DNA of 34,775 bases, taken from Oscillospiraceae bacterium. Lineage in GTDB: Bacteria > Bacillota > Clostridia > Oscillospirales > Oscillospiraceae. The notes below the pieces were generated by a model, which worked only from the letters and a program-made list of their open reading frames with translations, made no database searches and was not told where the DNA came from. Each line of letters begins with the position of its first letter. Within the stretch, counting starts at the first letter, position 1. Positions 15,568-23,900 of this stretch are shown in pieces. The stretch is taken from NCBI GenBank assembly GCA_902783035.1, contig CACZPK010000116.1:1-34775 (forward strand), read 5' to 3'. Position numbers and translations under genes: made by a program.

Positions 15568-16970
15568 CTTTTGAATACCTCGTCGTATGTGTCCAGATAC
15601 TTCCGGATCATGTCTTCATGCAAAAAGTATTTTGCCACGCGCTCCCTTGCGGCAATGCCCATCCGATAGCGCCTTTCCGGGTGGATGCACAGCGTCGTCA
15701 TCGCACCCGCCAAAGCCTCGATATCCATCGGCGGGACGCAAATGCCCGCGCTGCCGAAATCGTCGTCCTCTGCGACCTTGCTCATCAGTTCCTTGCAGTT
15801 GCCGACGTCCGTCGTCACACAGGGACGGCCCGCGGCAAAGGACTCCAGCACCGACAGCGGCATGCCCTCCGAAATGCTGGAGAGCACCGTGAAGTCAAAA
15901 TCGCCCATTCGCTCGATGACGTTTATGGGGCCGGTAAAAACGATGTCCCGCACACCGAGACGCTTCACGAGCGCACGGCACTCTTCGGCGTACTGCGTAT
16001 CGTCCTCCGGCCCGGCGATAAACAGCCGGGCGTTGCTCACGCGCTCCTTTACACGGGAGAACGCATAGATCATGGTCTTGACGTCCTTGATCGGGGCAAT
16101 GCGCAGGATCGCGCCGATGTCGATATATCCGTTCGGCTGCTTGGACGCGATATCGCGAAAACGCTCAAAATGTATCCCGTTGCCGATGCAAACGCATTTG
16201 CCGGGATCGCATCCCATTTCGATTTGCATGGCTCTGGCACCGGGGAAAAGGCTTGTGATCATCGACGCCTTTTCATATGCGCCTGCCGAGAGCATGAAAA
16301 AGAAACGTACCCAGAATTTCTTAAAGGCGGGTATGACCCAGCCGGCGCGAATGATCTCTTCCTCGCGCTCGCGCGTGTAGATGCCGTGCTCGGTAATTAG
16401 ATACGGCACATGGTACTTATAGCTTCCCAGCCGCGCGAGAATGCCGCTGTAGCCCGTCGCGATCGAATGGTACAGGTCGGCCTTCGGGATTTCGGTGTGG
16501 AGGATGTAAAGCACGGGGAGGAACATGGAGCGGATCGTGTGGAAGAAGTCGGAGAAAGCCGTGTAGGCGTATTCCGCTTCACAGATATTGGTCAGGATAT
16601 CCAGAAATTCCCGGCTCATGAGAAAGGAGAGCGGGTCGATCCGGTCGTCGGCATACATGCGAAACAGCGTTTCCCAGTCGGGGTCGGCACAGTCGATAAA
16701 ACGGTGCAGCGTGTCGATCTCCCCGGCGGAAAAACGGTATTTTCGGGCGTGCTTCGTCTGCTTCAGCGCGTCGTCCAGAAAGACCTCGTGGATCTCAACC
16801 ACGTTGTCCGGAAGGGTGTAGCGGAATTTGCCCCGCATGGAGGAATTGGCGGCGACCGCCCAGATGACGAACTCGTGCTGCGGCATTGCCTGAATATACT
16901 GATGGATCCAGGTGGAAACGCCGCCGGTGACATAGGGGTAACAGCCTTCCAGTATGACACAGATTCTCAT
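15543..16970 (-). CDS. pelF: PelF-like GT4 glycosyltransferase
   Basis: A 475-residue soluble glycosyltransferase of family GT4 (GT-B fold). The N terminus MRICVILEGCYPYVTGGVSTW and the HTEIPKADLYHSIATGY region are characteristic of PelF; the C-terminal domain has the EX7E motif in EGMPLSVLESFAAG, where the nucleotide-sugar is bound. In Pel systems this enzyme polymerises the GalNAc/GlcNAc chain from UDP-sugars in the cytoplasm, docked to PelD/E/G. It starts at ATG 16970, overlapping the pelA-like stop as ATGA. The precise sugar cannot be read from the sequence. Confidence 0.93.
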   Translation of the reverse strand: MRICVILEGCYPYVTGGVSTWIHQYIQAMPQHEFVIWAVAANSSMRGKFRYTLPDNVVEIHEVFLDDALKQTKHARKYRFSAGEIDTLHRFIDCADPDWETLFRMYADDRIDPLSFLMSREFLDILTNICEAEYAYTAFSDFFHTIRSMFLPVLYILHTEIPKADLYHSIATGYSGILARLGSYKYHVPYLITEHGIYTREREEEIIRAGWVIPAFKKFWVRFFFMLSAGAYEKASMITSLFPGARAMQIEMGCDPGKCVCIGNGIHFERFRDIASKQPNGYIDIGAILRIAPIKDVKTMIYAFSRVKERVSNARLFIAGPEDDTQYAEECRALVKRLGVRDIVFTGPINVIERMGDFDFTVLSSISEGMPLSVLESFAAGRPCVTTDVGNCKELMSKVAEDDDFGSAGICVPPMDIEALAGAMTTLCIHPERRYRMGIAARERVAKYFLHEDMIRKYLDTYDEVFKRWQESASV

Positions 16971-18850
16971 GAGACACCTTGCTCCAAATGGATTTCAACC
17001 GTATCCGACCGGCACTCGATCAGATACAGCCCGTCCGCGACGGCGCGGAAAGAGCCGCCGCTGACGCTGCCGATCTGTGCGCCGTCGTTCACGCGCAGCA
17101 ACATCCACGCCTCGTCCGTGAGCCGATCCAGCGACAGATGAATCGTATCGCCGCTGCGCTCGCGTGAGACGCCGAGCAGATCATAACGCTGCACGGCGGC
17201 GGCCAGCTCGGAACCGGTCAGGTTCCGGATGGCGGGGTAACTTTCATACAGCCAGTCCATGTAGCGCTCCAGATTGCCGAAGAGCGTTTTCCAGCCGAGC
17301 GCTGCGCCGCGGTCCTCGTCGAGCACGTCGTCCGGGTGGAGAAAATGTGTGTTGACCAGATGAAGGTTCAGCTCGGAGAGCGCGGCAATTTTCATGTAAT
17401 CGTCGATCACGCAGCCCGACGTGATGCGGGGCGTGTTGATGATCCCGTCCGCTGCGGAAACGTCAAATTCCTGCTCGTAGGACATGTCCACCGGGAAGTA
17501 GACCGCGGCGATCGAACGCACCGAGGTGTCGCCCAGAAGGTCGCGCCCCTCTGCGGACAAGACGTTGGACGGGGGCACATAGACCTGCAGGCTCTCATCC
17601 GGAAACAGACCGTGCGTAAAGGCAAACACCTCGTCGAGAGAGCGGCGCATGTCCGACACGGACGGCCAGTGGACGTAGGAGTCGTACTGGTCCTTATAGT
17701 CGAAATTTTCCAGCACGAGCGGCATGTGATTGTATCCGTGAATACCGATCTCGCCGCCGGAGCGCAGCAGCAGATTGCCGAAATACAAAAACCGGCCGGT
17801 TTCTGCGTTCCGCCGGAACGTGCCGCTGACCCGATCGGAATAATCCTCGATGACCAGACCCGTAAAGCGGATGCCGCGGGCGTTTCCGAGACGGTATATG
17901 TCGTTCCACCAGATGCGGGAATAGAAATCGCTGATTGAAACATTGTAGTCCCGCGTGATGTAAGCGGCATCCCCTTCCGGAACGGGAGAGGGGAAATCGT
18001 CGATAAAAAAGGCGGCGCCGTTGATAACGGGATATGCGCAATAATCGCCCAGCAGGCTGTAAGCGGCGCAGTGGATGCCGCGGTACGCTTTTTCCATAAT
18101 GCCGAAGTTGTCGACAACGACCGTGCCCCGCCCCACCGTGCGCCGCCAGATCAGCGGTATGGGGTATTCGCCCGTGGATTCCAGATACACCGCGCAGTCG
18201 TCCGTGAGCGACAGGCTCAACGAAGATTCGTACGCATCCATAATGGCATAGACCCGCGCCTGAGCGCCGATCATGAAATCCCGCGTAAAATGAATGCCCT
18301 CCACAAGCGCCGGCTCACCGCTGCCGATGATGCCCAGCGTCGTGTACAGGGTTTCAAAGTTGCCGGAGACTTCAGGCGGATAGGCGATCATCAGGCTGCC
18401 GCCGTCCCGGACCCACGAGCGGATGTCCGCGACGGTCTCGCGCAGTTTGGCATAATGCGTAACGGCAAGCACGATCCGCGCATACTGCCCGAGCGTTTCC
18501 GCGCGCAGGTCAGACACGCTGCATGTGTCGTATGCCTCCCGCATTTGCTCCAGCACAGGCATGTAAACGCCCTTCGCCTTCCGGCTCGTCGCATCGCCGT
18601 CCTCCGTGACCAGCAGGCACCGGATGCCTTGCGCGTTGGAAGGCGCTTCGGACTTCAAACGGATCAGTTCCTCCCGCGGAAGAAGGCTGAGGCTTTCGTC
18701 ACGCAGCGAGTAGCGGACATTGTGCTGCACCGCAACCAACGCCGCCGCAAGCAGACAAAACACGACGCCGAGCAGATACATGCCGCCGAACCGGCTCCGG
18801 TCGGGCGAAGCTGTACTTTTATTGCTTTTTTTAGCCAACAAGCTGTCCAT
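16967..18850 (-). CDS. PelA-type polysaccharide deacetylase (DUF2194-like)
   Basis: A 627-residue protein with a single N-terminal membrane anchor (about 23-42), a flavodoxin/amidotransferase-like domain (about 75-265), a carbohydrate deacetylase domain (about 270-500) and a C-terminal beta-sandwich. Metal-site signatures are FFIDDF (Asp284/Asp285) and EIGIHGYNHMP (His371, His375), as in PelA-type deacetylases that remove acetyl groups from Pel polymer outside the membrane. Unlike P. aeruginosa PelA it has no N-terminal glycosidase domain and is membrane-tethered, matching the deacetylase-only PelA of Gram-positive pel operons. Its 5' end overlaps pelE by 20 bases and its 3' end overlaps pelF by four. 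Confidence 0.85.
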   Translation of the reverse strand: MDSLLAKKSNKSTASPDRSRFGGMYLLGVVFCLLAAALVAVQHNVRYSLRDESLSLLPREELIRLKSEAPSNAQGIRCLLVTEDGDATSRKAKGVYMPVLEQMREAYDTCSVSDLRAETLGQYARIVLAVTHYAKLRETVADIRSWVRDGGSLMIAYPPEVSGNFETLYTTLGIIGSGEPALVEGIHFTRDFMIGAQARVYAIMDAYESSLSLSLTDDCAVYLESTGEYPIPLIWRRTVGRGTVVVDNFGIMEKAYRGIHCAAYSLLGDYCAYPVINGAAFFIDDFPSPVPEGDAAYITRDYNVSISDFYSRIWWNDIYRLGNARGIRFTGLVIEDYSDRVSGTFRRNAETGRFLYFGNLLLRSGGEIGIHGYNHMPLVLENFDYKDQYDSYVHWPSVSDMRRSLDEVFAFTHGLFPDESLQVYVPPSNVLSAEGRDLLGDTSVRSIAAVYFPVDMSYEQEFDVSAADGIINTPRITSGCVIDDYMKIAALSELNLHLVNTHFLHPDDVLDEDRGAALGWKTLFGNLERYMDWLYESYPAIRNLTGSELAAAVQRYDLLGVSRERSGDTIHLSLDRLTDEAWMLLRVNDGAQIGSVSGGSFRAVADGLYLIECRSDTVEIHLEQGVS

Positions 18851-19871
18851 CTTTTTCCTTTGCTTCTTCGTCCCAAAAACGCAGCATGCCCTTTAGCTCC
18901 GGCGAGGCATAGATATCCCTTGCCCGGATCTCGTCAATGACCTCTTTCATTCGGGCGCTGTCTTTTCGCAGCATGGCGCTTTGCATTTTGAACAGGAAGA
19001 TGCGCTCCCGGTCGGGCCAATGCTCCGTCATACGCTCAATGTCCCGGTCAAGGGCTGCCGCGTCGCCAAGCTGCAGGTCGATGTCCGCCTTCTGGTTCAA
19101 TAGCGTCCATCGCCCTTTGCGCTCGCCTTTTGCAAGTTTTTCCTCCAGCAGTGCGGCAAATTGCCGCAGCTGTCCTTTGAGCGCATCTCCCGCCAGAAGA
19201 CCGCTTGCGATATACTTTTCCAGCACCGCCCGATACTCGTCGTTGAGCGCCTCGTCCTGCGGCGACTGTTCCTTCCGCCGCAGGATGTCCTGAAATGCCA
19301 GATCAAATTCCTTCTGTATTTCCGCCAGCGCCGTGGCGGCGTAGTGCACGACCTCCGTGTCCCCGTTCGCCTTGGCCGCGTAAAGCTGGGAAATGTAGTC
19401 GCCGGGATTCGTGTAGAGCACGTCGATGATGAGCGCCCGCCTTGTGGCGGTGTCGTTTACGATGAGCGCTTCTTCCAGCGGGACGACGGTTTCGGTCAGG
19501 GTGTCTTCATCCATGACGATGCTCCGGCTGACGTCGTAGAGGCTGTCTGCCGACGCATCCTCCGGCGCCTCGCCTTCCTGATACGAAATTGCCTCCGCCA
19601 GCGGGACGACGGCCTTGTCCTCCAGGCTGAACGGAGTGCTTAGCACCGTTTCATCCGAGCGCGGACGCAGAGCCTCCGTAACGACGCCCGGACGGTCTGC
19701 ACGCCGGTCGGAAATACCCCTGCACAAGAGAAGGGCGGCACCCCAGACGGGAAGGAAAAGGGCGTTGAAGAGCATGATATATTCGCACCCGATCACCCGG
19801 GCGCGGCGCAGCACGAGCAGGGCGAGACAGAAAACCATATGAAAACCGAGAAAAAACAGTAAGAGTTTCAT
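18831..19871 (-). CDS. pelE: PelE-like membrane/TPR protein
   Basis: A 346-residue protein with two N-terminal membrane spans (about 1-22 and 28-51), an acidic linker, and a helical C-terminal region (about 135-340) whose repeated helix pairs look like TPR motifs. This matches PelE, the scaffold that binds PelD's cytoplasmic part and helps hold PelF at the membrane. Sequence conservation of PelE is low, so the call leans on position between pelD and pelA and on the domain layout. It begins three bases after the pelD stop and overlaps the deacetylase gene by 20 bases. Alternative: an unrelated TPR membrane protein recruited to the operon. Confidence 0.75.
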   Translation of the reverse strand: MKLLLFFLGFHMVFCLALLVLRRARVIGCEYIMLFNALFLPVWGAALLLCRGISDRRADRPGVVTEALRPRSDETVLSTPFSLEDKAVVPLAEAISYQEGEAPEDASADSLYDVSRSIVMDEDTLTETVVPLEEALIVNDTATRRALIIDVLYTNPGDYISQLYAAKANGDTEVVHYAATALAEIQKEFDLAFQDILRRKEQSPQDEALNDEYRAVLEKYIASGLLAGDALKGQLRQFAALLEEKLAKGERKGRWTLLNQKADIDLQLGDAAALDRDIERMTEHWPDRERIFLFKMQSAMLRKDSARMKEVIDEIRARDIYASPELKGMLRFWDEEAKEKDGQLVG

Positions 19872-19874
19872 GCG

Positions 19875-22037
19875 TCACATGCCTTCCGCGATCGTGTAGT
19901 CGATCCCGCTTTGCGTCAACCTGTCTCCGATGATGCGGAAAATTTCCCGGTCGGTCTGCGTGAGCAGCAGGTAGTGCTTCCCGTCCGTGCCGTTTCCGAT
20001 GATGTCGCTGTGCCGGATCATGCTTTGCAGACGGCTGCCCGTTTCCGTAAAGTCGTCCGTGTGGATGTCCAGCAGCAAGTAACTCGCGACGCCGGCCTCC
20101 GCCATCTTCCGCTGGGAGTCCAGCTCGATCACAAAGTATTCCGGCAGAAGGATTTCCGTCCCCGGATAGAACTTTTCGCGCTCGATTGCGTTTTGATAAG
20201 CCAACGCCCGCATAAATGCCAGACGGATCAGGTGGCACAGGATCGTGAACAGGTTCATGTAGTAAAGATCCATCTGGCTGGACGACGCCTCGTATATGCA
20301 GATCAGCAGGCGGACGGCATCCCCCTCCACGATCGCGTAGGCATAGGCGGGCAGCCCTTCCCGGAACGAGGTGTTTTTCCACGTTTCGCGGTTGCGCACG
20401 ACTTCGTACATCTCACGGCATGCGCCGATGTTCAGCGACTTCCTCAGACGGGTCGACATTTCCCGCGAGCAGGCGACCAGACGTCCGTACTTCTGATAGT
20501 CGTCCATGATGTAAATGGCGATCGTGTGATTGTCCAGAATGTGCTCCAGCGTTTCGATGCCATTCATGAAGATGCTGGCGGGCGTGGCGCTGTTGAGCTT
20601 CTCGACGGCGTCAAAGATCTTGCCGAAACTGTCCTTATAACCGAGGATCTGCCGCTTGTAGGTTTCTTTGTTCTCGATTACGGACAGGTATACGCTGTTG
20701 AGAAAGCGATATTTCTCCCGCAGCGTGCGTGCCTGTTCCTCCGCAAAATGGAGCTTTTGGCTGCGTGCGGCGCTTACATAGCCGGTGATCGAACCCGCCA
20801 TCAGGTAGATCGCGAACGGGAGCCAGTAGTCCATGTTGTAGAAAAGCATCGCGCCCGTGACGCCGATCTTCGCGTAATCGAACAGCAGGGAAACGCATTC
20901 CAGCAGGCCGGCAAGCGCGCCGATCAGCATGCCGTGCGTCGTGCCCAGAATGACGACAAAAAAGAGACGCAGATCAACGTAGCGGAAATAGACGGAATCG
21001 GCGGTGTATCGGAGCAGAAGCTGGACGAGCGCAAACAGAATGATCAACTCGGCCAGCTTGCGCACCGGCTCGGACAGCGCGGAGAAGAACGCGGCAAACC
21101 TTTGCCGGAGACCGGGCTTTTTCGACCGGGCGCTTTGATAAGCGCCGTATAAAAGCGGCAGGTCGCCGACAACGTCGTCGGATGCGATGAAACCGTAATC
21201 CTGACGGAGCTTGCGCGCCTCGGCGTCTTCGTTGAGAACAAAGGAACAGGATGCATCCTCATACGAAATGCTGGCTTCGGCGGCGCACTTTTGCAGTTCG
21301 CCGCCCAGCTCACCGCAGGTGCGGCGATAGCCGCTGAGCGCGGTGTAGACCCCACCCTGCGCCATCGTTTCCTCCGTGACGGAGATCAAAAGCTCCGTGA
21401 GGTTGTGGTTGGACAGGAAATCCACGCGCTGGGACGCACGGCAGGGAAGCTGAAGCGGCTTGCCGTCGGCGATCGTTTCAAAGAGCCGGCCCAGATAATT
21501 GCCGCGGTTGAACATCTTTGCAATATACGGGGCGCGGATGATGACGCACTGAACGCCGTTTCGTTCGGCGGCAAATTGAACGAGCGCTTCCATTTGCGCG
21601 CAGTCGAAGGACTGCTCGGAGTCGTATATCTTTTTGCCGAAGTCGTCAGTGCTTTCGGACAGCGTGTAGCGCAGGCTGTTGACCGAGGAAACCACTATGA
21701 GCCTGCCAACCGCACAGGATGCGCAGCGCCGCACAAGATTTTCAATCATCTCGCGTTCGTTCGCCAGCCCGTCCCCACCGTCGGCATAACCGGAAAAATA
21801 CCACACCGCATCCGGTGCGTAAGCGTACAGGAGCCGTTCAAAGTCCTCGGACGCCGGGTCCCTGCGATAGATATGTATCCGTTTGGACACGGAGTGGCGG
21901 GGCGCTTCGCTTTCGCCGCACACGACCACGCGATAGTACTGCGCGGCGAGCCCCAGAGACTCACGGTCCAGCAGCTCTGTTTTACCGCAGATCAGCACGC
22001 ATGAGGGCTGCGCGGAGTTTTCGCTTTTGCGATGCAA
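19875..22037 (-). CDS. pelD: PelD-like cyclic-di-GMP receptor with N-terminal SDR-like domain
   Basis: About 720 residues in four parts: an SDR/epimerase-like domain (1-250), membrane helices (about 327-425), a short coiled coil (about 427-460) and GAF (about 470-610) plus degenerate GGDEF (about 620-720) domains. The GGDEF signature is lost (GNGTDGK, 681-687), but the upstream RHSD (675-678) keeps the RxxD inhibitory-site pattern that binds cyclic di-GMP in PelD. The SDR part looks inactive: the Gly-rich loop is eroded and Phe144/Gln148 stand where the Tyr/Lys pair of an SDR is expected. Start: TTG 22037 lies 5 bases after GAGGTGA; GTG 22046 is too close to that site. Expected role: switch for Pel synthesis at the membrane. 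Confidence 0.85.
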   Translation of the reverse strand: MHRKSENSAQPSCVLICGKTELLDRESLGLAAQYYRVVVCGESEAPRHSVSKRIHIYRRDPASEDFERLLYAYAPDAVWYFSGYADGGDGLANEREMIENLVRRCASCAVGRLIVVSSVNSLRYTLSESTDDFGKKIYDSEQSFDCAQMEALVQFAAERNGVQCVIIRAPYIAKMFNRGNYLGRLFETIADGKPLQLPCRASQRVDFLSNHNLTELLISVTEETMAQGGVYTALSGYRRTCGELGGELQKCAAEASISYEDASCSFVLNEDAEARKLRQDYGFIASDDVVGDLPLLYGAYQSARSKKPGLRQRFAAFFSALSEPVRKLAELIILFALVQLLLRYTADSVYFRYVDLRLFFVVILGTTHGMLIGALAGLLECVSLLFDYAKIGVTGAMLFYNMDYWLPFAIYLMAGSITGYVSAARSQKLHFAEEQARTLREKYRFLNSVYLSVIENKETYKRQILGYKDSFGKIFDAVEKLNSATPASIFMNGIETLEHILDNHTIAIYIMDDYQKYGRLVACSREMSTRLRKSLNIGACREMYEVVRNRETWKNTSFREGLPAYAYAIVEGDAVRLLICIYEASSSQMDLYYMNLFTILCHLIRLAFMRALAYQNAIEREKFYPGTEILLPEYFVIELDSQRKMAEAGVASYLLLDIHTDDFTETGSRLQSMIRHSDIIGNGTDGKHYLLLTQTDREIFRIIGDRLTQSGIDYTIAEGM

Positions 22038-22084
22038 TTCATTCACCTCAAATACATTGGGACGCCGTGGAAACGAGGGGCTGC

Positions 22085-23041
22085 TTAATCGGCGGAGTGG
22101 TTGAGAACACGTCGGTTCTCCAGCGCAAAGATGCGGTTGCTGAAAGCGCCGGCGGGCGTCTGTGCCAGCGTTTCGCGGCAAATCTCCGCGCGGCTGTCGA
22201 GCATGTCGATGTATGAGAGCAGCTCGGCTTCCGCACAGGCCGGACGTACGGCCGCGCCGAACTCCGGCTGGCCGTGGTGTGAAAGGATCAGGTGCTGCAA
22301 CAGCACGGCCTTCTCCTCGGGCACGTCCAGCGCGCGGGCAAGCTCGCCCACTTCCTCGGCGCACATGACCAGATGCCCCAGCAGCTGACCCTTGCGCGAA
22401 TAATCCACCGCCAGACCGAGGGGGGAGAGCGCGAATTCCTGCTCCTTTCCAAAATCGTGGAGCAGGGTGCCCGCCAGCAGAAGACTGCGGTCGACAACAT
22501 CGGGATAGAGTCCCGCGACAAAATCCGCGAGGGCGAGCATGTTTGCCGTGTGCATCAAAAGACCGTTCAGAAAGCCGTGATGGACGCTTTTGGCGGCGGG
22601 GATGGAAAGAAACGCCTGCTTGTGGCGCGCGAGCATTTCCCGGCAGAGGCGGCGATAGTCCTCGTCCTGTATCGAATCGACCAGTGACACGACATTCCGA
22701 AACACGTCGTCCGCGTCGATCGGCGCGGCGGGGACAAGAGAGGCGAGATCCACACGCTCGGCGTCCGCGGCGAGGCGGATCTGGTCAAGCGTGACCTGCG
22801 GGGTGCCGCGGTATTCGCCGACCGAACCGGAAACACGGACGATCCGGCCCGCATCCTTCTCCGTGAGCGGACCGCTGTAATCCCAAAACTTTGCCCCGAC
22901 CGACGCCGTCCGGTCGTTGAGCGTTGCGCTGAGGAACGGCTTGCCGCCGCTTGTCAGACGCAGCTGGACGTCCTGCAAAATGTAGAAGCCGCTTACGCGG
23001 CTACCGATGGTGAGATCGGCGATGGCCTGATGAGGCTCCAT
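22085..23041 (-). CDS. yhaM: 3'-5' exoribonuclease YhaM
   Basis: A 318-residue protein with an N-terminal OB-fold nucleic-acid-binding domain (about 10-95, with FLSATLNDRTASVGAKFWD) and an HD phosphohydrolase domain (about 150-300; His164, LLHDFGK with His195-Asp196, and HHG near 256). This is the layout and length of YhaM, a metal-dependent exonuclease that trims RNA and some DNA 3' ends. ATG 23041 follows CGGAGG. Its stop lies 47 bases before the pelD start and I see no promoter or terminator in between, so pel transcription may begin at or above yhaM. Confidence 0.88.
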   Translation of the reverse strand: MEPHQAIADLTIGSRVSGFYILQDVQLRLTSGGKPFLSATLNDRTASVGAKFWDYSGPLTEKDAGRIVRVSGSVGEYRGTPQVTLDQIRLAADAERVDLASLVPAAPIDADDVFRNVVSLVDSIQDEDYRRLCREMLARHKQAFLSIPAAKSVHHGFLNGLLMHTANMLALADFVAGLYPDVVDRSLLLAGTLLHDFGKEQEFALSPLGLAVDYSRKGQLLGHLVMCAEEVGELARALDVPEEKAVLLQHLILSHHGQPEFGAAVRPACAEAELLSYIDMLDSRAEICRETLAQTPAGAFSNRIFALENRRVLNHSAD

Positions 23042-23084
23042 AAGCTGATATCCTCCGTTTTTTGTGTCAAGCGGTGTAAGACGA

Positions 23085-23124
23085 GGCGACCCGCTGAGGG
23101 CATTGACTGCCTCGGCGGGTCGTC
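23085..23124 (-). terminator. hairpin between the PRTase gene and yhaM
   Basis: A 15-bp stem (23085-23099 with 23110-23124, two G-U pairs) with a 10-base loop lies 37 bases after the PRTase stop. There is no T run downstream on the - strand, so it may be a leaky terminator or RNA-processing site rather than a full stop. Confidence 0.5.
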
Positions 23125-23161
23125 GGTTGTCCTACCGAATTTATGGGAAATGGGTTCCCGG

Positions 23162-23722
23162 TCACTTGACCGTTCCGTCCGCGTTGAATACAGGGAGCTT
23201 TTCAAGGAACTTGATGTCATGCCGGTCGGCCGCGCCGCCCTCGGCGAGAACCGACATGCGGCCGGCAACTGTGCCGCCGGCTTTTTCGACCAGCGCTTCC
23301 ATAGCCTTGAGCGAGCCGCCGGTGGAAATCACGTCATCCACGATGAGGACCTTCTTGCCGCGGATGATCGCCGCGTCGTCGCTGCCGAGGTAGAGGCGCT
23401 GAAGCGAAAGCGTGGTGATGGACTGGTCGTCCACGCTGATGGGGTCGGGCATATAGACCTTGGGGCCTTTGCGGGCGATAAAGTACTTCTTCGCGCCGCT
23501 CTGACGCGCCATCTCATGGATGAGCGGGATGCTTTTTGCCTCCGCCGTGAAGAGATAATCGTACTCGATCTTCTCCGCCAGCTTCAACAGGTCGCGCGCG
23601 CAGGCGACGGTCAGCTCTGCGTCACCGAACATGATAAACGCGCCGATATACAGCTCGTCATTGACCTTGCAGATGGGCAGTTCACGGGTCAGGCCCGCAA
23701 CATGCATGGTATATGTTGCCAT
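23162..23722 (-). CDS. phosphoribosyltransferase (adenine/xanthine PRTase-like)
   Basis: A 186-residue type I phosphoribosyltransferase. The PRPP-binding motif is VLIVDDVISTGGS (125-137), and the flexible-loop region near 95-115 and the AEAKSIPL segment (60-67) resemble adenine and xanthine PRTases. The protein would transfer a purine base to PRPP to give a nucleotide. Substrate choice between adenine and xanthine/guanine is not clear from sequence; some Clostridia carry this kind as an apt-like paralogue. AAGGAG precedes ATG 23722 and a sigma-A promoter lies just upstream, divergent from pheST. Confidence 0.8.
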   Translation of the reverse strand: MATYTMHVAGLTRELPICKVNDELYIGAFIMFGDAELTVACARDLLKLAEKIEYDYLFTAEAKSIPLIHEMARQSGAKKYFIARKGPKVYMPDPISVDDQSITTLSLQRLYLGSDDAAIIRGKKVLIVDDVISTGGSLKAMEALVEKAGGTVAGRMSVLAEGGAADRHDIKFLEKLPVFNADGTVK

Positions 23723-23778
23723 AACGGAAACTCCTTTTTGTTCTGGAATCGGCCTTCAGCCAGCTCAAATACATTATA

Positions 23779-23806
23779 ATTATATAGCTGATGTGTGGAA
23801 AGTCAA
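23779..23806 (-). promoter_or_regulatory. promoter of the PRTase gene
   Basis: On the - strand, TTGACT (23806-23801) and TATAAT (23784-23779) lie 16 bp apart, about 57 bases before the start codon. A perfect -10 hexamer. It may also feed yhaM and the pel operon by read-through. Confidence 0.75.
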
Positions 23807-23829
23807 GCATTTCTCGGTCAAATTGCTGC

Positions 23830-23858
23830 TTGCAACCCAATTGCGGTTATGATATAAA
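23830..23858 (+). promoter_or_regulatory. promoter of pheST
   Basis: TTGCAA (23830-23835) and TATAAA (23853-23858) with a 17-bp spacer. The leader is only about 35 bases, so no T-box or attenuator can be fitted in it, unlike many amino-acyl-tRNA synthetase operons of Bacillota. Confidence 0.7.
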
Positions 23859-23900
23859 TACTATATATGTGATAATATCCCGCACAAAGGAGAAGGACAT

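Noticed and set aside
22038-22364. N-terminal extension of PelD by 109 residues
   Set aside because: It overlaps yhaM, is Arg/Pro-rich and unlike PelD; the SDR-like domain starts after TTG 22037, which has a good ribosome site.
23065-23070. Promoter for yhaM from a perfect TTGACA on the - strand
   Set aside because: A 17-bp spacer would put the -10 at the start codon itself, leaving no room for a ribosome site.
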